Assembly: GCA_937995995.1 (NCBI GenBank)
Contig: CALKIP010000284.1
Span: forward strand, 1-11,987
Direction: 5' to 3'
Length of the DNA: 11,987 nt
From: an uncultured bacterium
Lineage (GTDB): Bacteria > Gemmatimonadota > Gemmatimonadetes > Longimicrobiales > RSA9
The notes under the pieces were generated by a model. The model saw only the letters and a program-made list of their open reading frames with translations, was not told the origin of the DNA and did not search any database. The position numbers and the translations under genes are program-made. This document shows, in pieces, positions 1 to 6,733 of the stretch (the first letter of the stretch is position 1; each line of letters opens with the position of its first letter).

Positions 1-1
1 G

Positions 2-802
2 CGGGTCCAGGACATCACCTTCGAGCCGGGAGGCACGGGGATCATCGTGCGTCTACGGGTCGACGGCTCGGCGCCGATCCCCGAGGACCCGGTCGTGATC
101 GTCTCGCCCGAGTCGCTCTTCGGCGACTGGCAGGCCGAGATCCACCCGCGCAGCCGGTTCCCGCGCTACGACTTCGCCGAATCGCCCGATCCCAACGTCC
201 TGCCTGGGTACTCGCTACCGGACATGGGGCAGCTCACGGCGGTCGCCGACGAGATCGCCCGCAACCTGGCCACGCTGAGCGACCGCGTCGAACTCGCGTT
301 CACCGAGGAGACTGCGGTGAACGTGCGCAAGGCGATCGACAACATTCAGACGGTGAGCGAGCAGCTCACCGGGCTGGTCGGCACCCAGCAGCGAGCCGTC
401 GAGGAGGTGGCGCACAACCTGAGCCGTACGACGGAGACGCTGGGCGAGGCGGCGGTCGCGGTCAAGCGCGCGATGGCACAGGTCGACGCCGCCGTCGCGA
501 ACGGCGAGATCGCCTCCATCGTGGACAACGTGGAGCGGGCGACGGCTCAGATCGATGCGCTCAGCTCGGAACTGCTGCACGCCAGCAGCGGGCTTCGCGA
601 AATGGCGCTCCGCGCCGATACGACACTGCGCGCGGTCGGCTCGATCGCGACGCGCATCGAGCGCGGCGAGGGCAGCCTGGGGCTTATGCTCGCCGACTCC
701 ACGCTCTACCTCGACCTGATTCGTACGAACGCCCTGCTCCAGGATCTGCTGACGGATTTCAGGGCGAATCCGAGGAAGTACATCAAGCTGGAGATCTTCT
801 AG
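2..802 (+). CDS. MlaD/MCE family lipid-transport protein, 3' part (5' end outside window)
   Basis: The reading frame is open from base 2, so the gene begins before the window; the GTG at 47 lies inside the MCE domain and is not the start. The visible 266 residues begin with the end of an MCE beta-barrel domain (RVQDITFEPGGTG, then PVVIVSPESLFGDWQAEI, about residues 1-46). A long helical, Ala/Glu/Arg-rich region follows (about 68-215), then the tail GSLGLMLADSTLYLDLI...LLTDFRANPRKYIKLEIF, which is typical of single-MCE proteins. Family knowledge: MlaD-type proteins are anchored to the inner membrane, form hexameric rings, and carry phospholipid between the membranes with the MlaE permease and MlaF ATPase. 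Those partners would be expected just upstream, outside the window. The helical part probably forms the coiled-coil needle or tunnel seen in longer MCE proteins. The family is well supported; the exact substrate is unknown. Confidence 0.88.
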   Translation, partial: RVQDITFEPGGTGIIVRLRVDGSAPIPEDPVVIVSPESLFGDWQAEIHPRSRFPRYDFAESPDPNVLPGYSLPDMGQLTAVADEIARNLATLSDRVELAFTEETAVNVRKAIDNIQTVSEQLTGLVGTQQRAVEEVAHNLSRTTETLGEAAVAVKRAMAQVDAAVANGEIASIVDNVERATAQIDALSSELLHASSGLREMALRADTTLRAVGSIATRIERGEGSLGLMLADSTLYLDLIRTNALLQDLLTDFRANPRKYIKLEIF

Positions 803-912
803 GCGCCGCGCAGCGGCGCGGGAACGGCCGCCCAAGGGCCGTCCCCCGCACTGCCCCCGCCGCCGAAGGCGGCCGTTCCCGCCGGCCTCCGACCGGCCCA
901 CTTGCGGGCCGG
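803..912 (+). repeat. Hairpin-rich spacer between the MCE gene and aspartate kinase
   Basis: Several perfect inverted repeats are packed into this spacer. A 7-bp stem with a 3-base loop (803-809/813-819, GCGCCGC) begins directly after the MCE stop codon. A 15-bp perfect inverted repeat pairs 818-832 with 868-882 around a 35-base loop. Inside the loop arm, 824-829 can pair instead with 837-842. A further 7-bp stem pairs 893-899 with 906-912 just before the aspartate kinase start. There is no T-tract, so this is not a classical intrinsic terminator. It could act as a rho-dependent or hairpin-only terminator, an mRNA-stabilising structure, or a leader controlling the next gene. No small ORF or clear promoter is seen here. 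Confidence 0.6.
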
Positions 913-933
913 GATTTGCAGAGTTCGTCGTTC

Positions 934-2175
934 GTGGCGACTCTAGTACTGAAGTTCGGCGGGAGCTCGGTCGCGACGCCCGAGCGAATTCGAGCGGTGG
1001 CGCGGCGAGTGATGCAGGAGCGGCGTCGTGGGAAGGATCTCGTGGTCGTGGTCTCGGCCATGGGGGATACGACGGACGATCTCCTTAAGCTGGCGCAGCA
1101 GGTGAGCCCGGACCCGCGGCGGCGGCATCCGCGGGAGTTGGACATGCTGCTGACGGCGGGGGAGCGGATCGCGATGGCGCTCCTCGCCATGGCGATCCGC
1201 GATGCCGGCGCGGAGGCGATCAGCTTCACGGGATCGCAGGCGGCGATCATCACGGACACGACGCACACCGGCGCGCGGATTCTCGAGGTTCGGGCGACGC
1301 GGGTGCGTGAGGAGTTGGCCGCGGGCCGGATCGTGATCGTCGCCGGCTTCCAGGGCGTAAGTCCGACCCGGGAGGTGACGACACTGGGTCGGGGCGGCTC
1401 GGACACGACCGCGGTGGCGCTGGCGGCGGCGCTCGGTGCAGAATGCTGCGACATCTGCACGGACGTAGACGGTGTCTACACGGCGGATCCGCGGCACGTG
1501 CCTTCGGCGCGGCGGATCGAGCGGGTGGACTACGAGGAGGTCCTGGAGCTGGCGTACGCGGGGGCTACGGTGCTGCACCCGCGTGCGGTCGAGATCGGCG
1601 CCCGTTTCGGCGTACCGATCCGGGTGCTGTCGACCTTCCGCGAAGACGGTGATGGCGGAACCGTGATCACGTACAAGGAGCGTGGCATGGAGGAGCTGTA
1701 TCTGACCGGGATCGCCGTCGATGGTGGCTACGCTCGTCTCGTCCTGCGAGGACTGCCGGTCGGCATGCGGACCACGAGCATGGCGCTCAGCCGCCTTGCC
1801 CATGCGGGGGTGAGTGTCGACATGGTCGCCCAGGCCGAAGGGGCGGACGGCACGTGCCAGCTCCAGCTCTCGATCCGCGAGGCGGTGCTGGACGAGACGC
1901 TGGAGGTATGCCGCGGTCTGATCGACGAACTGGGCGGGGTCGCTGTGGACATCCGCAAGGATCTGGCGCGCCTGGCGCTGGTGGGGACCGGGATGCACGA
2001 CCGGCCGGGTGTGTACGCGAGGGCATTCGAAGTCCTGTTGGAGTCCGACGTCGAGGTCTACGGCGTGTCGACTTCCGGGATCTCGATCTCGCTGTTGATC
2101 GATGTCGGTAAGGAGCAGGCGGCGTTGCGCGCATTGCATGAGGCGTTTCGTCTTGGAGAGGAGATTCGATCGTGA
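934..2175 (+). CDS. lysC: Aspartate kinase, monofunctional, with C-terminal ACT domains
   Basis: Phosphorylates aspartate to 4-aspartyl phosphate, the first committed step to lysine, threonine, methionine and diaminopimelate; cytoplasmic. From GTG 934 the protein has 413 residues, the usual length of a monofunctional enzyme. The nucleotide/aspartate-binding start KFGGSSV is at 7-13, FTGSQAAIITD at 98-108, GFQG at 138-141, TTLGRGGSDTTAVALAAALG at 149-168 and TDVDGVYTADPR at 176-187. Two ACT regulatory repeats follow (about 257-325 and 345-410, the second with RPGVYARAFEVLLESDVEVY), implying feedback control by lysine and/or threonine. A longer frame opens at TTG 916, but GTG 934 places the conserved KFGG motif at the family's usual distance from the N-terminus; neither start has a good Shine-Dalgarno. 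The 3' end overlaps the next gene by four bases (GTGA). Confidence 0.95.
   Translation: MATLVLKFGGSSVATPERIRAVARRVMQERRRGKDLVVVVSAMGDTTDDLLKLAQQVSPDPRRRHPRELDMLLTAGERIAMALLAMAIRDAGAEAISFTGSQAAIITDTTHTGARILEVRATRVREELAAGRIVIVAGFQGVSPTREVTTLGRGGSDTTAVALAAALGAECCDICTDVDGVYTADPRHVPSARRIERVDYEEVLELAYAGATVLHPRAVEIGARFGVPIRVLSTFREDGDGGTVITYKERGMEELYLTGIAVDGGYARLVLRGLPVGMRTTSMALSRLAHAGVSVDMVAQAEGADGTCQLQLSIREAVLDETLEVCRGLIDELGGVAVDIRKDLARLALVGTGMHDRPGVYARAFEVLLESDVEVYGVSTSGISISLLIDVGKEQAALRALHEAFRLGEEIRS
1675..1680 (+). promoter_or_regulatory. Internal Shine-Dalgarno inside lysC
   Basis: AAGGAG sits six bases before an in-frame ATG at 1687. It is a better ribosome-binding site than anything found before the main lysC start, and it lies at the join between the kinase domain and the ACT domains. 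Confidence 0.55.
1687..2175 (+). CDS. Possible aspartate kinase beta (regulatory) subunit from an in-frame internal start
   Basis: ATG 1687 is codon 252 of the aspartate kinase frame and follows AAGGAG with a six-base spacer. Translation from here would give 162 residues starting MEELYLTGIAVDGG, that is, just the two ACT domains. Family knowledge: in Bacillus subtilis aspartokinase II and Corynebacterium aspartokinase, a beta subunit of about this size is made from an internal start at the same domain boundary and assembles as alpha2beta2, carrying the feedback-inhibitor sites. Production here is inferred from sequence only. It is the same reading frame as lysC, not a separate locus. Confidence 0.5.
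   Translation: MEELYLTGIAVDGGYARLVLRGLPVGMRTTSMALSRLAHAGVSVDMVAQAEGADGTCQLQLSIREAVLDETLEVCRGLIDELGGVAVDIRKDLARLALVGTGMHDRPGVYARAFEVLLESDVEVYGVSTSGISISLLIDVGKEQAALRALHEAFRLGEEIRS
2159..2163 (+). promoter_or_regulatory. Ribosome-binding site of asd
   Basis: AGGAG (preceded by another GGAG at 2155) lies eight bases before the GTG start at 2172, inside the end of lysC. It fixes the asd start and supports translational coupling. Confidence 0.75.
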
Positions 2176-3149
2176 AGGTGGCGGTTCTAGGGGCGACGGG
2201 CGCCGTCGGTCGCACGATGCTGCAGGTGCTGGAAGAGCGGGAGTTCCCGGTGGACGAACTGGTGCCGTTGGCGTCCGAGCGTTCACGAGGCACCCGTCTC
2301 GAGTGGCGAGGCCGGGAGTGGGAGGTGCGCGTTCCCGAGCCGGGCATCTTCAGAGACTGCGCGGTCGCACTCTTCTCTGCCGGCTCCGCGCGCAGCCGTG
2401 AATGGGCGCAGCGGGCGGCGGACGAGGGTGCGGTCGTGGTGGACAACTCGTCCGCCTGGCGCCTGCACCCGGAGGTGCCGCTCGTGGTGCCGGAGATCAA
2501 TGCCGAGCGCATCGCGGAGCGGCCGCTGGGGACCATCGCGAACCCGAATTGCGTAACCATACAGATGGCGGTCGCACTCGAGGCGATCCGCCGGGTGGCG
2601 GGGTTGCGGCGAGTGATGGCCAGCACGTACCAGTCGGTGTCCGGTGCGGGTCAGGACGGCGTGGCCGCGCTGGAGGCCGAGATCGCGGGGCGGAGTGCGG
2701 AGTCGTCGCCGTTTGGGGTGCCGATCGCGGGCAACCTGATCCCCTCGATCGGCCCACGCGACGAGGACGGCTGGAACGAGGAGGAGGAGAAGATCCGGCA
2801 GGAGAGCCGCAAGATCCTGGGCCTGCCGCAGTTGCCGGTGGCCGCGACGTGCGTGCGGGTGCCGGTGGCCGTGGGGCACGCGGTGGCGATGACGCTCGAG
2901 ACCGAACGGCCGCTCACGCGAGTGGAGGCGATCGAGGCGCTCGAGGCGATGCCGGGTGTCCGGACGGCGGAGGCGGAGCGCGATCCACTGCCGCGTGATG
3001 CGGCGGGGACCGATCCCGTCGTGGTGGGACGCATCCGCCTGGATCGGGATCTGCCGGGCGTGCTACATCTTTGGGTGGTCGCGGACAACCTGCGCAAAGG
3101 TGCCGCGACGAACACGGTACAGATCGCGGAACACGTGATTCGTGGCTAA
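2172..3149 (+). CDS. asd: Aspartate-semialdehyde dehydrogenase
   Basis: Reduces 4-aspartyl phosphate with NADPH to aspartate 4-semialdehyde, the second step of the aspartate pathway, taking the product of the gene before it. The protein has 325 residues. The N-terminal nucleotide-binding loop GATGAVGRTML is at 7-17, DNSSAWR at 91-97 and VVPEIN at 105-110. The catalytic cysteine is C127 in IANPNCVTIQM, followed by STYQSVSGAGQDG (151-163) and NLIPSIG (188-194). The substrate-binding arginine and catalytic histidine lie in CVRVPVAVGHA (R229, H236). All key residues are present. The GTG start is set by the strong AGGAG at 2159-2163; the stop of lysC and the start of asd share GTGA. The 3' end overlaps the Nudix gene by eight bases. 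Confidence 0.96.
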   Translation: MKVAVLGATGAVGRTMLQVLEEREFPVDELVPLASERSRGTRLEWRGREWEVRVPEPGIFRDCAVALFSAGSARSREWAQRAADEGAVVVDNSSAWRLHPEVPLVVPEINAERIAERPLGTIANPNCVTIQMAVALEAIRRVAGLRRVMASTYQSVSGAGQDGVAALEAEIAGRSAESSPFGVPIAGNLIPSIGPRDEDGWNEEEEKIRQESRKILGLPQLPVAATCVRVPVAVGHAVAMTLETERPLTRVEAIEALEAMPGVRTAEAERDPLPRDAAGTDPVVVGRIRLDRDLPGVLHLWVVADNLRKGAATNTVQIAEHVIRG

Positions 3150-3642
3150 GCGAGGTCGGAGTCGAAAGGGCAACGGCGGACGTCGCCGGGGCGGGCGCCA
3201 GCGCGCGCGGATCGAGACCAGTGCGGGCGGGGTCGTCTACCGCAGGAGCGGGGGCGACGTCGTCTTTCTGCTGATCCGCGACCCGTACGAGAACTGGGGG
3301 CTGCCGAAGGGGCACGTCGAGGGTGAGGAAACGCCTGAAGAGGCGGCGCTGCGCGAGATCGAGGAAGAGACCGGGCTGAGCGGTCTCAAGGCGGAGTGCG
3401 AGTTGCCGACCATCGACTGGTACTTCCGTGACCGCGGCCGTCTGATCCACAAGTTCTGTCATTTCTATCTGGTCGAGTCGCTGGAGGGCGAGCCCCGGCC
3501 GCAGTTCGAGGAGGGGATCACGGACTGCGTCTGGCTGCCGCCCGACGAGGCGATGCGCACCATCACCTACGAGAACGCCCGTGAGGTCCTGCGCGCGGCG
3601 ATCGAGGCCGTGCCCGCGGGGCGCATCGATGAAGGGGAGTAG
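3142..3642 (+). CDS. Nudix hydrolase (MutT/Ap4A-hydrolase-like)
   Basis: A 166-residue cytoplasmic Nudix protein. The box is canonical, G(x5)E(x7)REUxEExGU, spanning residues 57-79 (GHVEGEE...REIEEETGL) with the metal-binding glutamates intact. It is preceded by NWGLPKGHVEGEE, a pattern common in bis(5'-nucleosyl)-tetraphosphatases and related diphosphate hydrolases, so hydrolysis of dinucleoside polyphosphates or another nucleoside diphosphate compound is likely; the substrate cannot be fixed from sequence. The first 24 residues are strikingly basic (MAKRGRSRKGNGGRRRGG...), possibly contacting RNA or nucleotide. An alternative start after this tail is possible because no clear Shine-Dalgarno precedes GTG 3142. 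It overlaps the end of asd by eight bases and so is part of that operon, although no role in the lysine pathway is known. Confidence 0.9.
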   Translation: MAKRGRSRKGNGGRRRGGRQRARIETSAGGVVYRRSGGDVVFLLIRDPYENWGLPKGHVEGEETPEEAALREIEEETGLSGLKAECELPTIDWYFRDRGRLIHKFCHFYLVESLEGEPRPQFEEGITDCVWLPPDEAMRTITYENAREVLRAAIEAVPAGRIDEGE

Positions 3643-3660
3643 GCACGACGGCTGTTGTGC
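3643..3660 (+). terminator. Weak hairpin after the Nudix gene
   Basis: GCACGAC (3643-3649) can pair with GTTGTGC (3654-3660), one pair being G-U, around a four-base loop. It begins directly after the stop codon and is followed by a pyrimidine-rich run without a true T-tract. It may end the lysC-asd-Nudix transcript weakly; the call is tentative. Confidence 0.3.
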
Positions 3661-3731
3661 CTGTCCTCCCTCTCAGCAGACTGCAGTCGTGACGACGACA
3701 CGAACCCACACAGCGTGAATCGAGGCAAGCG

Positions 3732-5042
3732 ATGAAGCGGACGTCGATCCCGGCGGACTGGCGTCTCGTGTACGGGGCGGTGGTGTTCCTCGTGCTGGGC
3801 ATCTTCTTCTACACGCTTCGGGGCGTGCTCACCCCGTTCACCGTCTTCTTCCTGCTGCTGCTCCTGCTTTCCCCGTACGCGGGCACGCGTAAGCACACCC
3901 TGCTCGTGATCGGCTCCGCGCTGCTGGTCCTGCTCTGGGTGCTCGAGACGACGGGTTTCCTCCTCGCGCCGTTCCTGCTCGCCCTGACGCTGGCCTACAT
4001 CCTGGGTCCGGTCGTGGCTGTGCTCGAAGGGTGGCGCGTGCCCCGCACCGTGGCCGTGGCCCTCCTCGCGTTGCCCGTATTCGGCGTGATCGCAGGCGCC
4101 CTGGCCTTCGGCATCCCCGCCCTCGCGGCGCAGGTCGAGACGCTGATCGAACGGGCGCCGGAGGCACTCGCCCGGATCGAGGGCTGGGCCGTGGCCTTCA
4201 GGGGGTGGCTGCTGGCGCTCGACCTGCCGTTCATCCGTGAGGAAGGACTGCTGGAGCCGCTCTTCAACCTGCGCGCCGACCAGGTCACGACCTTCCTGCG
4301 CGATCGGCAGCAGGAGCTCGCGCAGCGCTCGTGGGCCGCGGTGCTCGGGCTGGGCCGCGGCATCGGCACGCTCCTCACGATCGGTGGCTACGTGGTCCTG
4401 ACGCCGATCCTGGCGTTCTATCTGCTGCGTGACTACGACCGCCTGGCGCCGCGGCTGGCCGAGCTGATCCCCGTGCGGAAGCGTGAGCGCTGGGTCGCCT
4501 TCGCACGGGAGTACGACGCGCTCCTCTCGCGCTACCTGCGAGGCCAGCTCCTGGCCGCAGCGACGGTCGGCCTGCTCACCGGCGTCGGGCTCTGGATCGC
4601 CGGCTTCCCCTATGCCGGGCTGGTCGGCGCGGTCGCCGGCATCTTCAACCTGGTGCCGTTCCTCGGGCTGGTGGCGAGCCTGGTCCCGGCGATCCTGATC
4701 TCGCTCCTCAGTGGGAGCATCCTGACCTCCTTCCTCAAGGTGGCGATCGTCTTCGCCGCGGTACAGGCGCTCGACTCCGCGGTGATCGGCCCACGGATCG
4801 TTGGTGGCTCGGTGGGGTTGCATCCGGTATGGGTGATGCTCGCACTCGCGGTGGGCGGCTTCTTCCTCGGCTTCGTCGGGCTGCTGCTCGCCGTTCCGCT
4901 GGCGGTGCTGGTGAAGCTGCTGCTCCGAGACGGGCTGGAGCGTTACCGGCTCTCGCGGGTGTACCTGGGCGAGGCGGTGCCTGAGCCGGTGGGCATGGGC
5001 GCGGCCGAGGCGGAGGCCGAGAGGGAAACGGTGCGGACCTGA
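3732..5042 (+). CDS. AI-2E family transporter (PerM/YdiK-like membrane protein)
   Basis: A 436-residue integral inner-membrane protein with about eight hydrophobic segments (roughly residues 11-28, 33-48, 56-72, 75-97, 106-128, 212-232, 271-323 and 332-398). The soluble amphipathic stretch between the fifth and sixth (about 130-205) is a hallmark of the family. Conserved C-terminal blocks are present: YLRGQLLAAATVG (268-280), FPYAGLVGAVAGIFNLVPF (292-310) and GGSVGLHPVWVMLALAVGG (358-376), followed by FLGFVGLLLAVPLAVLVK. Members have been linked to AI-2 export or Na+/H+ antiport, but the true substrate varies and is usually unknown. The tail after about residue 412 is Glu/Ala-rich and cytosolic. 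GAGG six bases before ATG 3732 supports the start. The gene is 89 bases after the Nudix gene and 21 before the next gene. Confidence 0.92.
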   Translation: MKRTSIPADWRLVYGAVVFLVLGIFFYTLRGVLTPFTVFFLLLLLLSPYAGTRKHTLLVIGSALLVLLWVLETTGFLLAPFLLALTLAYILGPVVAVLEGWRVPRTVAVALLALPVFGVIAGALAFGIPALAAQVETLIERAPEALARIEGWAVAFRGWLLALDLPFIREEGLLEPLFNLRADQVTTFLRDRQQELAQRSWAAVLGLGRGIGTLLTIGGYVVLTPILAFYLLRDYDRLAPRLAELIPVRKRERWVAFAREYDALLSRYLRGQLLAAATVGLLTGVGLWIAGFPYAGLVGAVAGIFNLVPFLGLVASLVPAILISLLSGSILTSFLKVAIVFAAVQALDSAVIGPRIVGGSVGLHPVWVMLALAVGGFFLGFVGLLLAVPLAVLVKLLLRDGLERYRLSRVYLGEAVPEPVGMGAAEAEAERETVRT

Positions 5043-5063
5043 GCCGGCGGCGGTAACCGATCC

Positions 5064-5588
5064 ATGCGACTCCTCTCCTGGCCGAACGCGATCTCGCTGC
5101 TGCGCTTCCCGCTGGCAGCGCTGTTCGTGCTCACCGATTCGGTCACGGTCCGGATCGTGGTCGTGGTGATCGCAGGGGCCAGTGACTGGATCGACGGGTG
5201 GCTGGCCCGCCGCGCGGACGATCGGACCCGGAGCGGCGAGCTGCTGGATCCCGTAGCGGACAAGACATTCGTCTTCGCCGCGCTGATCGGCTTCGTGCGC
5301 ACCGGGGATTTGGCGCTATGGGAGCTGCTGGCCCTCCTGGTGCGCGACATCTACGTCACGGTCGCCTTCGCCGTCGCCCTGATGTTCGGTCTGCGGATCC
5401 GGTTCCGGGCGCGGCCGATCGGCAAGTGGGCGACGACGCTGCAGATCGTGGCGCTGCTGGTCCTGCTCCTCGCGCCGCGGTGGGCACCGCCGGTCGTGCT
5501 GGCGACGGGGTTCGTCGGACTCCTCGCCGTGGTCGACTACACGGCGGCGGGGCTGCGATCCTTGCGTCGTGGCGAAGAGGACGCATAG
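5064..5588 (+). CDS. CDP-alcohol phosphatidyltransferase family protein (PgsA-like)
   Basis: A 174-residue membrane enzyme that transfers a phosphatidyl group from CDP-diacylglycerol to an alcohol. The complete family signature D(x2)DG(x2)AR(x8)G(x3)D(x3)D is visible at residues 41-66: D41, D44, G45, A48, R49, G58, D62 and D66, so the metal and CDP site is intact. The N-terminal SWPNAISLLRFPLA is typical of phosphatidylglycerophosphate synthase (PgsA), the most likely activity, which would use glycerol-3-phosphate. Cardiolipin synthase of the same fold or another head group cannot be excluded. Several hydrophobic helices follow (about 67-82, 84-104, 115-133 and 135-157). It starts 21 bases after the AI-2E gene, probably in the same transcript, which then ends at the terminator at 5608-5633. 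The Shine-Dalgarno is weak. Confidence 0.9.
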   Translation: MRLLSWPNAISLLRFPLAALFVLTDSVTVRIVVVVIAGASDWIDGWLARRADDRTRSGELLDPVADKTFVFAALIGFVRTGDLALWELLALLVRDIYVTVAFAVALMFGLRIRFRARPIGKWATTLQIVALLVLLLAPRWAPPVVLATGFVGLLAVVDYTAAGLRSLRRGEEDA

Positions 5589-5607
5589 GTTGGCCGGCTG
5601 TATTTGG

Positions 5608-5633
5608 CCGTGCCCGTGCGCGGGTACGGTTTT
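5608..5633 (+). terminator. Intrinsic terminator after the phosphatidyltransferase gene
   Basis: CCGTGCCCG (5608-5616) pairs with CGGGTACGG (5621-5629), nine pairs including one G-U, around the loop TGCG, followed at once by TTTT. This is the clearest rho-independent terminator in the window. It separates the AI-2E/phosphatidyltransferase pair from the redox group that follows. Confidence 0.75.
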
Positions 5634-5670
5634 CCATGCATAGAAGTTACCAGAGCACGGATGTAATCAC

Positions 5671-6711
5671 GTGATCCATGCCGACGCGAGGGATGTGACG
5701 ATCATCGGCGGCGGGCCGACCGGGCTGTTCGCCGCCTTCTACGCCGGGCTGCGCGGAGTCAGCGCCCGGATCATCGACTCGCTCCCCGAGCTGGGGGGGC
5801 AGCTCACGGCGCTCTACCCCGAGAAATACATCTACGACGTCGGGGGGCTGCCCCAGATCCTGGCGCGCGATCTGGCGCAGAACATGATCGAGCAGGGGCT
5901 CCAGTTCGGCGCCGACGTTCGTCTCGAGGAGCAGGTCCAGGAACTTGTCCGCACGGAGGACGGCTTCATTCTCACGACCGACAAGGCGCGCTACCCGACG
6001 AAGACGGTCGTGATCGCTGGCGGGAAGGGCGCCTTCTCGCCCCGGGTGCTGGAGTGTCCCGGCTACGAGCGGCTACTGGGCAAGGGCGTGAGCTACCACG
6101 TCAAGGACCCGTCGGAGTACGACGGGAAGCGCGTCCTGATCGTGGGCGGTGGCGACTCGGCGGTCGACTGGGCATTGAGCCTGAAGGACCGTACCGAGCG
6201 GCTGATCCTGATCCATCGCCGGGAGGGCTTCCGGGCGCACGCCCACTCGATGGCGCAGCTCCAGGAGGCGGTCGAGCAGGGGAAGGTCGAGCTGCTCACG
6301 CATCGTGAGGTACGTGAGATTCACGGCGACGATGGTGTGTGCGCCGCGACGGTCTTCGACAACCGTACCGACGAGGACGAGCAGTTCGAAGTCGACGCGG
6401 TCCTCACCCTGATCGGCTTCAAGCCCGACCTGGGTCCGATCGCGACGTGGGGGCTCGAGCTGGAGCGCAACTCGATCCGGGTCGGCCGCACGATGGAGAC
6501 GAACATCCCGGGCGTCTTCGCCGCGGGCGACATCGCGACCTACGAGGGCAAGCTCGACCTGATCGCCAGCGGGTACGCCGAGGCGGCGATCGCGGTCAAC
6601 TACGCGGTCCACCACATCGACCCGAAGGCCCGTATCAACCCGGGCCATTCGACGAACCTGAGGGTGTTCAAGGACCGCGAGCCGGCCATGGTCGGTCCCA
6701 AGGGCACGTAG
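5671..6711 (+). CDS. Ferredoxin-NADP reductase, thioredoxin-reductase-like (YumC type)
   Basis: A 346-residue FAD flavoprotein that moves electrons between NADPH and ferredoxin or flavodoxin in the cytoplasm. The FAD-binding GGGPTGLFAAFYAGLRG is at 13-29 and the family block ESLPELGGQLTALYPEKYIYDV appears here with an initial D instead of E (36-57). The NADPH-binding GGGDSAVDWALSL is at 159-171 and the 2'-phosphate-binding IHRREGFRAH at 181-190. The second FAD block VFAAGDIATYEGKLDLIASG is at 282-301. At the position where thioredoxin reductase has its redox CxxC (SYCAVCD in trxB of this window), this protein has SYHVKDP, so it lacks the disulphide. That, and the C-terminal extension with GHSTNL, separate this type from true thioredoxin reductase. 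GTG 5671 gives the usual N-terminus; the Shine-Dalgarno is weak. It leads the four-gene group ending with a ferritin. Confidence 0.93.
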   Translation: MIHADARDVTIIGGGPTGLFAAFYAGLRGVSARIIDSLPELGGQLTALYPEKYIYDVGGLPQILARDLAQNMIEQGLQFGADVRLEEQVQELVRTEDGFILTTDKARYPTKTVVIAGGKGAFSPRVLECPGYERLLGKGVSYHVKDPSEYDGKRVLIVGGGDSAVDWALSLKDRTERLILIHRREGFRAHAHSMAQLQEAVEQGKVELLTHREVREIHGDDGVCAATVFDNRTDEDEQFEVDAVLTLIGFKPDLGPIATWGLELERNSIRVGRTMETNIPGVFAAGDIATYEGKLDLIASGYAEAAIAVNYAVHHIDPKARINPGHSTNLRVFKDREPAMVGPKGT

Positions 6712-6716
6712 CCGGA

Positions 6717-6723
6717 AGGAGGG
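6717..6723 (+). promoter_or_regulatory. Ribosome-binding site of the Cys/His-rich gene
   Basis: AGGAGGG lies ten bases before ATG 6734 and is one of the strongest Shine-Dalgarno sequences in the window. It supports this ORF as a real gene. Confidence 0.65.
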
Positions 6724-6733
6724 CGCTGGCGGC

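Noticed and set aside
47..49. GTG at 47 as start of the MCE protein
   Set aside because: The frame is open upstream to base 2 and the upstream residues RVQDITFEPGGTG belong to the MCE domain, so the gene is cut by the window edge.
943..2286. 447-codon open frame on the - strand opposite lysC
   Set aside because: It is a shadow of lysC: His/Arg/Pro-rich with no recognisable motif, while the + strand encodes a fully conserved aspartate kinase.
2402..2998. Alternative + strand frame inside asd
   Set aside because: It is Gly/Arg-rich and out of frame with a complete, conserved asd; a GC-driven artefact.
3567..4823. 418-codon open frame on the - strand opposite the AI-2E gene
   Set aside because: Its composition is Glu/Gln/Arg/His repeats, as expected from the antisense of a Leu/Val-rich membrane protein. 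It spans the Nudix end and the spacer and has no domain pattern.
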